DNA from: an uncultured Methylococcaceae bacterium
GTDB taxonomy: Bacteria > Pseudomonadota > Gammaproteobacteria > Methylococcales > Methylomonadaceae
DNA length: 50,026 nucleotides
Assembly: GCA_903945605.1 (NCBI GenBank)
Contig: CAJAWH010000086.1
Location: 1 to 50,026, forward strand
Direction of reading: 5' to 3'
Below the pieces are notes generated by a model. That model saw nothing but the letters and a program-made list of their open reading frames with translations. It had not been told where the DNA came from and made no database searches. A program made the position numbers and the translations under genes. Positions 25,862 through 33,309 of this stretch are shown here, one piece after another; the stretch's first letter is position 1, and the number at the start of each line of letters is the position of its first letter.

Positions 25862-27020
25862 CCGCCCTAGCGGCGGTCAGCACAGGCAAATACACCAGGA
25901 CAAACAAGGCAAATGCTGCTAGCCATGCCAAGCTAGCCAGATAGACAAGCACGTTATAGCCGTCCGGCAAGGCCATAGGCGACAGTACGCGCAGCACGGC
26001 AGAGAGGTTGATCAAGACAAAAGCAATGGCGATGGTATTGGAGATTTGCAACGCCCGGCCGGTATGACCCAACGATACCCGCGCCATCATCCCTAAAGTC
26101 AGTACGGCAATGCCGCCCACCGTAAAAGCATGTAATGCCAACACCGGCACAACCCAAGTAAAGGCGGCAAGCGCGGTCAGTGCAAAACCAAGGATAAGCC
26201 ATGTATAGCCAAGGTAGAGTATCCATAACAGCGGCACATACCAAATTCTAGGCACATACCAAGACACCAACCGCGCACCATTGGTCAATAGTGCCAACAC
26301 TGCCGCCAGCATCAGCACCATGCCTGACTGGTTGAACAGTTGCAAAAGGAACATGACCGCCGCGCTGCCAATGGCAAGCGCATCCAATAGCGGGTGGCGC
26401 ATTATCAACGTGCCTTTGATGCCCCGTTCGACAAAAAAGGGCAACACTTTTCCAGCAATCACTAGAATTAAGGTGACTATAGTGCCGACAATCAGTTGTA
26501 ATCCTGCCCCCGCCAAGTTATCAGCCAAGCCTAATCTTTCCACATGGATGAGGGCATTGCCTAAGGCAATCAACAGCAACAATCCGACAAAAATCAAATG
26601 CTGCGGTTGTTTGGCAGCCATAATCGGGCGGCTGACTTGCCAGGCCAATAGCGGGATGAAAGACAAGTCAACCACAGCAATCAGCACATCCGGCAACAAG
26701 CCGCTATAAAATGGCAAGATGCGCCCATAAAGCCAAATCATGGCAAGCCCGCCCAAGGCTTTGCCGGTGATGGTGGGTTGCCCAGTCCAATTTTTGACGG
26801 CGGTCAATAAAAAACCGGCAATCACTGCCACCGTATAGCCCAATAACATTTCGTGGGCATGCCAGACGGTTGGGCTGAAGTAATTGGCGTGTATCGCCCC
26901 GTCTTTAAAAATGGCATTCCACACCAACATCAAGAATAGCGCGGACAATCCCGCAAGGGCAAAAAAAGTCCTGAAGCCTGAAGCAACCAGCGGATAAGCA
27001 AAATTTTTCTGTGTGTTCAT
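25845..27020 (-). CDS. NnrS-family haem/copper membrane protein
   Basis: The 391-residue product is a polytopic membrane protein with about twelve hydrophobic helices and the NnrS features. These include an N-terminal FRTFFALAGL, the histidines in TVWHAHEMLLGYTVAVIAGFLL, NWTGQPT, HAFTVGGIAVLTLGMMARVSLGHTGR and the C-terminal helix pair. NnrS proteins carry haem and copper and protect against nitric oxide stress. The start at 27020 is chosen because its ATG overlaps the stop of the upstream ferritin-like gene (ATGA); six more codons are open upstream. The gene thus lies between the ferritin-like gene and the methyltransferase in one operon. Confidence 0.9.
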   Translation of the reverse strand: MNTQKNFAYPLVASGFRTFFALAGLSALFLMLVWNAIFKDGAIHANYFSPTVWHAHEMLLGYTVAVIAGFLLTAVKNWTGQPTITGKALGGLAMIWLYGRILPFYSGLLPDVLIAVVDLSFIPLLAWQVSRPIMAAKQPQHLIFVGLLLLIALGNALIHVERLGLADNLAGAGLQLIVGTIVTLILVIAGKVLPFFVERGIKGTLIMRHPLLDALAIGSAAVMFLLQLFNQSGMVLMLAAVLALLTNGARLVSWYVPRIWYVPLLWILYLGYTWLILGFALTALAAFTWVVPVLALHAFTVGGIAVLTLGMMARVSLGHTGRALQISNTIAIAFVLINLSAVLRVLSPMALPDGYNVLVYLASLAWLAAFALFVLVYLPVLTAARADGQAD

Positions 27021-27823
27021 GTTGACGATTCCAACCAATCCAGCTCAGCCTGTGAGAAGCCTGCAATTATACGCATTTCCCGGTTAAACGGGCCTTTTGG
27101 CTTGCCGCCTTTGTAATATTGGGTGATCAGTTGTTGGTATTCGCCTTCCGATTGCAGGCCACGTTGCCCACACAACCATTTAAACCACGTTGAACCGATG
27201 GCGACATGCCCGACTTCATCGGTCAATATGCGGGTTAGAATCGCCACACTAGGCTGGTCGTCCAGTTGCCTAAATTTTTCAATCAGGCTGGGGGTGACAT
27301 CAAGGCCACGGGCTTCCATGCAACGCGGCACCAACGCCAAACGCGCCAACAGGTCATCGGCGGTGTCGGTGGCACGTTCCCATAAACCGGCATGGGCGGG
27401 CAACTCACCATAGCCACTACCCATTGTCTGTAAGTGTTCGTTGAGTAGGGTAAAATGCTGGGCTTCTTCGTCGGCGACTTGCAGCCAATCGCGGTAAAAG
27501 GCTTCTGGCAAGCCCCGGAAACGGTAAATGATGTCCCATGCCAAATACACCGCCATAAATTCAACATGGGCAATGGCGTGGAAAAACGCCACCGTGCCGT
27601 GGGCAGAATTGAGCCTGCGCCTAGGCATATCGCGGGGGGCTTTTAACAGCGGGCGAAGCGGAAATTGCACTTGCCCAATCGGCAACACTGGCGTGGTGTC
27701 GGCAAAGCTTAGCAGTCCCCCTTGTAGCAATTGCCAAGCCTGATGGGTCAATGCCAGTTTTTGGTCATTATTAGTCCGATACAAGCAGGCTTCGGCTAAT
27801 TCGAATAGGTTGGCTGGTTTCAC
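27017..27823 (-). CDS. DUF455 ferritin-like domain protein
   Basis: The 268-residue protein belongs to the DUF455 group, a ferritin-like four-helix diiron fold of unclear reaction. Candidate iron ligands are HAIAHVEFMAVYLAWD, DEEAQHF and TDEVGHVAIG, the usual Glu-x-x-His pattern repeated. The frame is open to a GTG at 27883, but the codons before 27823 overlap an inverted-repeat element and give an atypical sequence. I therefore place the start at the GTG of VKPANLFELAEACL, which resembles family N termini. No ribosome binding site supports either choice. It is translationally coupled to the NnrS-like gene, so a role near nitric oxide or iron handling is plausible. Confidence 0.8.
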   Translation of the reverse strand: MKPANLFELAEACLYRTNNDQKLALTHQAWQLLQGGLLSFADTTPVLPIGQVQFPLRPLLKAPRDMPRRRLNSAHGTVAFFHAIAHVEFMAVYLAWDIIYRFRGLPEAFYRDWLQVADEEAQHFTLLNEHLQTMGSGYGELPAHAGLWERATDTADDLLARLALVPRCMEARGLDVTPSLIEKFRQLDDQPSVAILTRILTDEVGHVAIGSTWFKWLCGQRGLQSEGEYQQLITQYYKGGKPKGPFNREMRIIAGFSQAELDWLESST

Positions 27824-27864
27824 ATGTTTTGGATAGTGGCAATTAAATCGGAAAAATAAGTGGT

Positions 27865-28077
27865 AACTGATGTTACGCGGCACGTTGGCTGAGCGTAGCC
27901 GAAGTCCTGTCTACGGCTTGTTTTTGCCGACTGGTCTGGTTGCGCCCCCTTCGACTACGTTCTGGGAACGTACAGCTTTATCCTGAGCTTCTGGTGTGGC
28001 AGTGGGTTGCGGGCATGACCATGCCTCTACGAGCAGATAGCTGTTTGCGTAACATCAGTTTATAACCGATGTCACGC
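27865..28077. repeat. Repeat-rich element with 14-base inverted ends
   Basis: AACTGATGTTACGC (27865-27878) recurs inverted as GCGTAACATCAGTT (28047-28060). It recurs again in direct orientation as AACCGATGTCACGC (28064-28077), with 12 of 14 bases matching. Inside lie two facing REP-like units, 27884-27904 and 27949-27962, the first 20/21 identical to the inverse of 4201-4221. The element fills the gap between the DUF455 gene and the lyase gene and overlaps the upstream part of the DUF455 frame. It has no coding capacity and resembles a miniature or REP-derived element. Confidence 0.5.
28047..28077 (-). terminator. 14-base-pair hairpin after the lyase gene
   Basis: GCGTAACATCAGTT (28047-28060) pairs with AACCGATGTCACGC (28064-28077) through twelve standard pairs and two wobbles around a three-base loop. 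It starts 16 bases past the lyase stop on the minus strand. No T run follows, so the terminator role is inferred from position. Confidence 0.4.
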
Positions 28078-28092
28078 ATTTAAACCATAGTT

Positions 28093-29040
28093 TTAGGCCG
28101 ATAGTCCTGTATATTCTTCTTTAAACCCTGTTATTTTAACACCATAGCATTTTTGCCGTTGGCGGATATCAACAGCCCAGCGTTGGTGGGTGGCTACTTC
28201 GCACATGGCGCCGTGCATTTTGAACACGGCGGGCGCATCTTTAGCGCACAGGCTGGCCGCCATTTGGGCATCGTCGCTATCGACCGCGTAGGCCGTTTCA
28301 ATAAACGGAACTTGGCTGGGGTGAATGGCGGTTTTGCCGGTCAGCCCGTAGGCCAAATCTTGACGGATTTCTCTATGTAGGGTGGCAGTGTCGTCCAAGT
28401 ATTCAAACACGGGTGCCGCTAAGGCGAAGCCATAGGGTCTGAATATTGCCAACAGTTGCGCGATCACCGGCCCTAGGGGGGTTTCATATAAAGTCATACC
28501 GCGTGGTCTTCTAATGCCTAACAGGTTCATCAGGTCATTACCGCCAATGCGTAGTAGGGTGATGTGCGGCAAAATGCTGGCTTGCAAAAATGCCCCGCGC
28601 AATTCACACATTGCTCCGTAATCAAACACTTCTTGGGTTTCTAAGGTGGGCATAATTTTAAACGGGGTGCCACTTAACTGGTCAAAATAGGCGTTAAAGT
28701 TGGCCAAGGTCAATTTTGGCAACACAAAGCCATCAATGTTGCCGATGGCTGGTTTAGCCAACAAACGCGCTAGAATGTCGGGGTTGCGGGCGCGGATAAA
28801 ACGGTATTTGCCGGAGACGGGTCGAAAATTTTGCATACATAAGTCCAAATGCCGCAAACTGCTGTCCACTTCGTCATGGCTGACGGCATCCTCGGTGCAA
28901 AAAATCATCGACCGCAAAAACGGCAATTTGTCGCCATTGGCGCAGTCAATCAGGTCAAGGCGATGGGCTGGCATGTACAGCGGCGCGCCCAGTTGCCACG
29001 GTGAAAAATCCGCAGTTGGCATAGCGGGAAAAAGGGTCAT
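28093..29040 (-). CDS. TIM-barrel C-C bond lyase (HpcH/HpaI-citrate lyase like) of a Ter-type biosynthetic module
   Basis: The 315-residue protein has the citrate-lyase-beta/HpcH-like TIM barrel pattern: FRPVSGKYRFIRARNPDI, DGFVLPKLTLANF, IMPTLETQEVFDYG, ITLLRIGGNDLMNLLG (metal and substrate loop) and GLTGKTAIHPSQVPFIE at the end. This matches the C-C_Bond_Lyase family seen with the PRTases of tellurium-resistance-linked operons. There it is predicted to make or break a carbon-carbon bond in a nucleoside-like metabolite. The start overlaps the stop of the PRTase-PELOTA gene by four bases. It is the last gene of a four-gene operon. A general malyl- or citramalyl-CoA lyase role is less likely because of the neighbours. 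Confidence 0.82.
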   Translation of the reverse strand: MTLFPAMPTADFSPWQLGAPLYMPAHRLDLIDCANGDKLPFLRSMIFCTEDAVSHDEVDSSLRHLDLCMQNFRPVSGKYRFIRARNPDILARLLAKPAIGNIDGFVLPKLTLANFNAYFDQLSGTPFKIMPTLETQEVFDYGAMCELRGAFLQASILPHITLLRIGGNDLMNLLGIRRPRGMTLYETPLGPVIAQLLAIFRPYGFALAAPVFEYLDDTATLHREIRQDLAYGLTGKTAIHPSQVPFIETAYAVDSDDAQMAASLCAKDAPAVFKMHGAMCEVATHQRWAVDIRQRQKCYGVKITGFKEEYTGLSA

Positions 29041-30131
29041 AAGGGAATCTCTTTAATTAAGGCGACCGCCCGATAAGGCAAGTCACTGATAATGGTTATG
29101 GGTATGGCTTTTGCCTCTGCCAACCAGCGCAAGTGTCGGGTGGCTTCGGCATTGGCATCTTGCAACAGCAGTAGTCGTGCTTCGCGGCGCAACAGCACAC
29201 GGGTCGATTCACCAATGCCGGGCTTTATGTAATGGGGATGTTTGACACGATAACGGGTAATAAGGGTGTCCAGCCATTTTTCTGAGATGTCCTTCAATTG
29301 GGCGGCAGGCAGGTGATGGGCTTCCGCTGTTGGGTGTTGCCAAGCTTGCTCGATGTGTGCCAGCAAGGCATCAATAAAATAACGGGACAAGTCGTAGGGT
29401 GCCAAATGCCCATAAAAAACGCAACCGTGAAAATCACCAGCGTGGGCATGGGCTTTATTATAGACCGAACGGCTAACCAAGCCAGACACGGTGGCATTTA
29501 AAATGCACGATGGTATCAGGTAATCGTCATTGGATGCCGCCACCTTGGCACTACCGGATAAATCTGTCAATACATACAGTTCGGCAGGAATGGCAACATT
29601 GTCCGAATCCGCAAATGCCGCCAAACTGCTTGCCAATTGCCGTGCTATCACCCCTTTGCCCGTCCAACCATCCACAAACACCAAGGTTTCAGGGCGGTGC
29701 TGTTGCAATATATAACGCAATGCGTTCTGATCCAGCCCCACATCACGGACAATGGACACGGAATAGTGCCGGACATGCTGTTGAAAATAGCGTTTCAATA
29801 CATGTTTGAGCAACACGCCTACCGGTGTGCCTGCCCGCGCCAAAGAGACTAGGGTAATCCCTTGCGGGCGGGTGGCAACAATCTGTGCCGCCAACGCCAA
29901 CACATGCCCGGCCATACATGGGCCGTTCGCCACCAATGCTTGGTGGAACAAAGCAGTATACGCTTCAGCTGGCGCCTGTTCATGGGTCAATAATTGTGAA
30001 TAGTGGCTCTGCCCGGATTGGATCAGGATTTCCTTGTCTGTAATGGACGTGTCTGGCAACTGCAACGGGGTTAATAAAAAATCCACCTCATTGGCGGCGT
30101 AACTGCCGTTGAACGCAGTTCTTGTGGTCAT
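29037..30131 (-). CDS. StiP/PRTase_1-type phosphoribosyltransferase with C-terminal PELOTA domain
   Basis: The 364-residue protein matches the group often annotated as cysteine protease StiP, reinterpreted by comparative genomics as a phosphoribosyltransferase. The N-terminal part carries GHVLALAAQIVATRPQGI, the loop ITLVSLARAGTPVGVLLKH and the PRPP-binding-like LVFVDGWTGKGVIARQL. The C-terminal 90 residues (STRVLLRREARLLLLQDANA, ATRHLRWLAEAKAIPITI) resemble the PELOTA RNA-binding fold. The gene overlaps both neighbours by four bases. In this module a PRTase would attach a ribosyl phosphate to a base-like precursor. Function is inferred from family and context. Confidence 0.82.
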   Translation of the reverse strand: MTTRTAFNGSYAANEVDFLLTPLQLPDTSITDKEILIQSGQSHYSQLLTHEQAPAEAYTALFHQALVANGPCMAGHVLALAAQIVATRPQGITLVSLARAGTPVGVLLKHVLKRYFQQHVRHYSVSIVRDVGLDQNALRYILQQHRPETLVFVDGWTGKGVIARQLASSLAAFADSDNVAIPAELYVLTDLSGSAKVAASNDDYLIPSCILNATVSGLVSRSVYNKAHAHAGDFHGCVFYGHLAPYDLSRYFIDALLAHIEQAWQHPTAEAHHLPAAQLKDISEKWLDTLITRYRVKHPHYIKPGIGESTRVLLRREARLLLLQDANAEATRHLRWLAEAKAIPITIISDLPYRAVALIKEIPL

Positions 30132-30883
30132 TGGCGGGTCACCAAACGTTGGTGCAATTGGGTGTTTTTAGGGATTAATGCGTAGTCGCACAACGCCATA
30201 AACGGCGCGTCGGTATGGCTGTCGCCCGCTGCAAAAGTGAACAGTTCGGGGTGTTGTTGCCGGTAACGTGCCAATAAGTGGCTCACGGCTCGTTCCTTAT
30301 TGATAATTGCTGGCAGCACGGCAAGGTTATTGCCGTTCAGATGCCAATACAGGCTACCATCTTGCAGGTGCGGATGGTGTTTGATAAGCTTGTCCAGCAC
30401 TATCCGCAAAGCGTCTTCTTTGCCTTCGCTGTGTTTGATCACCCCGTACCAAGTGATTCCAAACTCATTGACCAAGCGCGGGTTATAACCTTGGTCGCGC
30501 AGGGCGGGAGTGTCAATGGTTTGCCAAACTGCCAATAGTTTTTGCTGGTAGTCGGGCAGCTCCGCTTGCATTTGCGCCATCCACTGGGGGTCTGCTTGGC
30601 CGTGTTGGTCTAAAATGACGGCACCGTGGATAATGATGGCTTCTTCCGCAAAGGGCAGTTGCACCCGTGCAAATTCACCGGCATCCCGTCCAGTCACTGG
30701 GACGATTTTAAAGTCTTGGGCAAACCAATCCCACAGCCATTGTTGCTGGTAGGTGGCGTAAGAGTTGGCGGAGCCGTCCGCCAGCATGGCCCGGGCTTGT
30801 AACCGTGGGTCATTGGCATCGGGGCATTTCCTTAAGGTTTGGAACAGGGTGTCATCAAGGTCTAAAAAAATGTAGCGTTGCAT
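30128..30883 (-). CDS. HAD-superfamily hydrolase of a Ter-type biosynthetic module
   Basis: The 251-residue protein begins MQRYIFLDLDDTLFQT, HAD motif I with Asp7 and Asp9. It continues with motif II PVTGRD, a lysine in INKERAVSHLL (motif III) and motif IV FAAGDSHTDAPFM. The long insertion between motifs II and III is a Cof/sucrose-phosphatase-like cap. It likely removes a phosphate from a pathway intermediate. The start at 30883 is where motif I requires it. The frame is open for 65 more codons upstream but these run through the preceding gene. It overlaps the upstream gene by 29 bases and the downstream one by four. Confidence 0.85.
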   Translation of the reverse strand: MQRYIFLDLDDTLFQTLRKCPDANDPRLQARAMLADGSANSYATYQQQWLWDWFAQDFKIVPVTGRDAGEFARVQLPFAEEAIIIHGAVILDQHGQADPQWMAQMQAELPDYQQKLLAVWQTIDTPALRDQGYNPRLVNEFGITWYGVIKHSEGKEDALRIVLDKLIKHHPHLQDGSLYWHLNGNNLAVLPAIINKERAVSHLLARYRQQHPELFTFAAGDSHTDAPFMALCDYALIPKNTQLHQRLVTRQ

Positions 30884-32066
30884 GGTGAGTGTCTTGGCAA
30901 AGTTCAAATTTCGCGCTAATCGCCTGCCAGTCGTGTAACAGTGACAAGAGTGGCGGGCATAGCGGCGTTTCGTGGCAAATGATAATTTGGCGGTATTGTT
31001 CTGGCACCAAGTTATAAATAAAGTTGGCGATACCATCCTCGTAATTGTCTTCAAATTGGCATACCGAAGCGATATCATTGCCGATATGTATGGGGGAGCG
31101 CGTGGTGCTTTGCACTTTTACATTAACGCCGTGTTTTGTCAAAATTCCACCCAACAAGAAAGCAGGGGCGTTACATTCGCCCGTACCCAACACCATGACC
31201 GGGCGCGGGTCTGGGTTGTCCAAAGCCGCTTTGTCCAAGCTTGGGCAGATATGGCTTAGCTGGGTCAACACATCTTGGTTTAAGGTAATTGGTAAGCAGA
31301 TACCTAAGCGTCCAGGCCAAGCGAGCAAATGCCTTTTGCAGGCATTGTTACTGGAAACATTGACGGTGATATTATCCAAAGCGGTGTTTTCGGCGCTGTC
31401 AAAAGCCAACCCGCCTTCCCTTAGGCAAACCCATTCCACGGCTATGTTGGCGCGGTGTTGTACGCGTTGGCGGTCATCGGCACTGGCAAAATTGACCAAG
31501 CTGACAATCAGCACCCGTTGTAAATGCGGGTTAACGGCTTGGTAGGCATTGATCAAGCGCAAAAAAGTCCGTCCCGTACTGATCTCATCATCAATCAAGA
31601 CCAAGGTTTGCGCGCTTAAAAAAGTTAGCCGTTCTGGCTCATGCTCAGGATAATACAGAAAAAAGTCAGTCGCGTGACTATGGGCTTCATCAAATGCCAG
31701 CCGTTGCAAGCCCGCCAGATGGTAGCGTGTGGTTTGCATGAACAGGCCATTGTTCAAGCCTTCACCATAGGCGGCGGCAAACACGCCATAACCTAGGCCG
31801 GTCGCTGTCTCCGCCATGCCTATCCACAGCGAGGGACTGCTGATGCCGCACTTTAAGGCTTGCCGCGCCAATGCCCGGTAAGACCAGGCCATTAGCTTGG
31901 GGGACACAGGATAATGCTTGCCCAGCACTTTGCTGACCAATAAAAATTTGCGTTTGCTGCTGATACGGGCAGCAAAGCCCAACAACCGGCGCAGCGGGAT
32001 TTTGCCCGGTTTTAGATTGATGTGCAGCTTACCGGTGGCTAGGGTGATAGTATGTGCTTGGGGCAT
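30855..32066 (-). CDS. PRTase_2 phosphoribosyltransferase with C-terminal TRSP domain
   Basis: The 403-residue protein is the first gene of the module. The N-terminal half is an orotate-PRTase-like domain with the PRPP loop VLIDDEISTGRT (156-167), preceded by GMAETATGLGYGVFAAAY. The C-terminal part (about 270-403) is the TRSP domain, with GTGECNAPAFLLGGIL and the name-giving motif TTRSPI. This fusion is typical of the PRTase gene in tellurium-resistance-associated operons that are predicted to make a nucleoside-like compound. The ATG at 32066 is chosen; the frame is open for 47 more codons, but that extension is arginine- and cysteine-rich and unlike the family. Confidence 0.85.
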   Translation of the reverse strand: MPQAHTITLATGKLHINLKPGKIPLRRLLGFAARISSKRKFLLVSKVLGKHYPVSPKLMAWSYRALARQALKCGISSPSLWIGMAETATGLGYGVFAAAYGEGLNNGLFMQTTRYHLAGLQRLAFDEAHSHATDFFLYYPEHEPERLTFLSAQTLVLIDDEISTGRTFLRLINAYQAVNPHLQRVLIVSLVNFASADDRQRVQHRANIAVEWVCLREGGLAFDSAENTALDNITVNVSSNNACKRHLLAWPGRLGICLPITLNQDVLTQLSHICPSLDKAALDNPDPRPVMVLGTGECNAPAFLLGGILTKHGVNVKVQSTTRSPIHIGNDIASVCQFEDNYEDGIANFIYNLVPEQYRQIIICHETPLCPPLLSLLHDWQAISAKFELCQDTHHATLHFFRP

Positions 32067-32404
32067 AATAATTGCATGACGCGTAGGGGTTGAAAGGGAA
32101 ACGCCAGGAAGGCAGGCCATCCGCTTGCGGCAGCGAGGGCTTGCCAAGTTGCTTAACATCGGTCTGTTAAGCTGATAGACGGCATTGGCCCAAAATACCC
32201 CGGACACCTGTAAGGCTTAAGCTTGCCGTCCGGTATGTCAGGGCGGGCGGCACGACAAACAGGCCGATTGCGCCTAATATACCCAAGTCGGCTTGTTTAC
32301 AACACCCAAACATCCGTTATATTGAGGGCTAGGTTTGCTGAAAAGCTATTTTATAGTGTGTAATTGCCCAATCAAATGAATATTTCTTATTCTCAGGATA
32401 GACA
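32067..32404. other. 338-base divergent intergenic region
   Basis: This region should hold the promoter of the four-gene PRTase module on the minus strand and that of the YgfX-like gene on the plus strand. On the plus strand TTTACA (32296-32301) and TATATT (32318-32323) are 16 bases apart, about 80 bases before the YgfX-like ATG. No clear minus-strand promoter was recognised. Nothing else is seen. Confidence 0.4.
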
Positions 32405-32845
32405 ATGGCAAATGGGGCAAAGCCCGTTGATCGGGACTTGCAGCTAACTGTCCTGCCTTCCCAATGGCTAATCGGCGTCACTTTGTCGGCCCATCTGCTG
32501 GCGTTGCTGGCCTGTGTAGCCAACGCATTGCCATGGACGGTTAAGTTAACGCTGCTGGTCGCCGTTGTCGGCCTAGGTTGGGTTGTGGTCAAACGCCTAC
32601 AAGCCCAACAGCTCGCCATCTCACATAACACGCGTTCCGGTTGGGCCATCAATGGACAGGCAGTGACCGTGTTGGCAACCACTACGCTAAGCCAACTTGG
32701 CATTTTTTTGCAGTTTGTAGTACAAAATAATAAACGTGCCGCCCGTCAATCTGCCATTATTTGCTTCGACGCGCTAGACGGGGATGATTTCCGGCAATTG
32801 CTGGCCCGCTTAAAAACCACTTTCGCTGAGCCACCCGCCGGATAA
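32405..32845 (+). CDS. YgfX-like small membrane protein
   Basis: The 146-residue protein has a short polar start, then two closely spaced membrane helices (about 20-41 and 44-63: LSAHLLALLACVANALPW, LTLLVAVVGLGWVVVKRL), then a soluble domain ending FDALDGDDFRQLLARLKTTF. The layout and the closing D(A/S)L...DFRxLLxRLK pattern fit the YgfX (CptA) family, which in Escherichia coli pairs with SdhE. No sdhE gene is in the window. The family assignment rests on overall pattern and is moderately sure. It precedes hfq by 135 bases in the same direction. Confidence 0.6.
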   Translation: MANGAKPVDRDLQLTVLPSQWLIGVTLSAHLLALLACVANALPWTVKLTLLVAVVGLGWVVVKRLQAQQLAISHNTRSGWAINGQAVTVLATTTLSQLGIFLQFVVQNNKRAARQSAIICFDALDGDDFRQLLARLKTTFAEPPAG

Positions 32846-32910
32846 CAGCGGGGACACTGGGATTACCCGGGGCCAATCGGCAAATCTGCTTTCTTTTCGT
32901 AGATAATCAT

Positions 32911-32939
32911 TTGTATTGGCTTGTAATTGCAGTTATCTT
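32911..32939 (+). promoter_or_regulatory. Candidate promoter of hfq
   Basis: TTGTAT (32911-32916) and TATCTT (32934-32939) are spaced by 17 bases and lie about 42 bases before the hfq ATG, giving a short leader with the ribosome binding site AAGGAG. Confidence 0.5.
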
Positions 32940-32980
32940 AAGCAACAATTTAAAAAAAATAATATTCAAGGAGAAATAGG

Positions 32981-33223
32981 ATGTCAAAAGGCCAAAATTT
33001 GCAGGACAATTTTCTAAATTCACTTAGAAAAGAACATACCCCTGTGTCCATCTTTCTTGTCAACGGCATTAAGCTACAAGGTAAAGTCGATTCATTCGAC
33101 CAATATGTGATCATGCTTAAAAATACCGTAAGCCAGATGGTTTATAAGCACGCCATTTCCACTATTGTGCCTAGCAAAGCCGTTAAAATAACCCGTGATG
33201 AAGAGGCTGGCATTGAAGAGTAA
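32981..33223 (+). CDS. hfq: RNA chaperone Hfq
   Basis: Hfq is the hexameric Sm-like RNA chaperone that matches small RNAs to mRNAs. The 80-residue product has Sm1 ([24 protein letters not shown]) and Sm2 ([15 protein letters not shown]), with the proximal-face residues Gln8, Phe42-like and the YKHA motif. The N terminus [21 protein letters not shown] is typical. The C-terminal tail is short and acidic (DEEAGIEE), unlike the long tail of enterobacteria. A strong AAGGAG precedes the ATG. It starts the hfq-hflX-hflK-hflC group. Confidence 0.97.
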   Translation: MSKGQNLQDNFLNSLRKEHTPVSIFLVNGIKLQGKVDSFDQYVIMLKNTVSQMVYKHAISTIVPSKAVKITRDEEAGIEE

Positions 33224-33309
33224 ATTACACCGTACACCACTGTTTGCCATCTGTCCCTATCGCCTGGTAGCCCAGCCGGAAGGCTGTTTATTGGCGTGGA
33301 GGCAGAACA

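Noticed and set aside
30884-31078. 65-codon upstream extension of the HAD hydrolase
   Set aside because: HAD motif I (FLDLDDT) must lie at the N terminus, and the extension runs through the preceding gene.
32067-32207. 47-codon N-terminal extension of the PRTase-TRSP protein
   Set aside because: The extension is rich in Arg, Cys and Pro and unlike the family; the ATG at 32066 gives the expected start.
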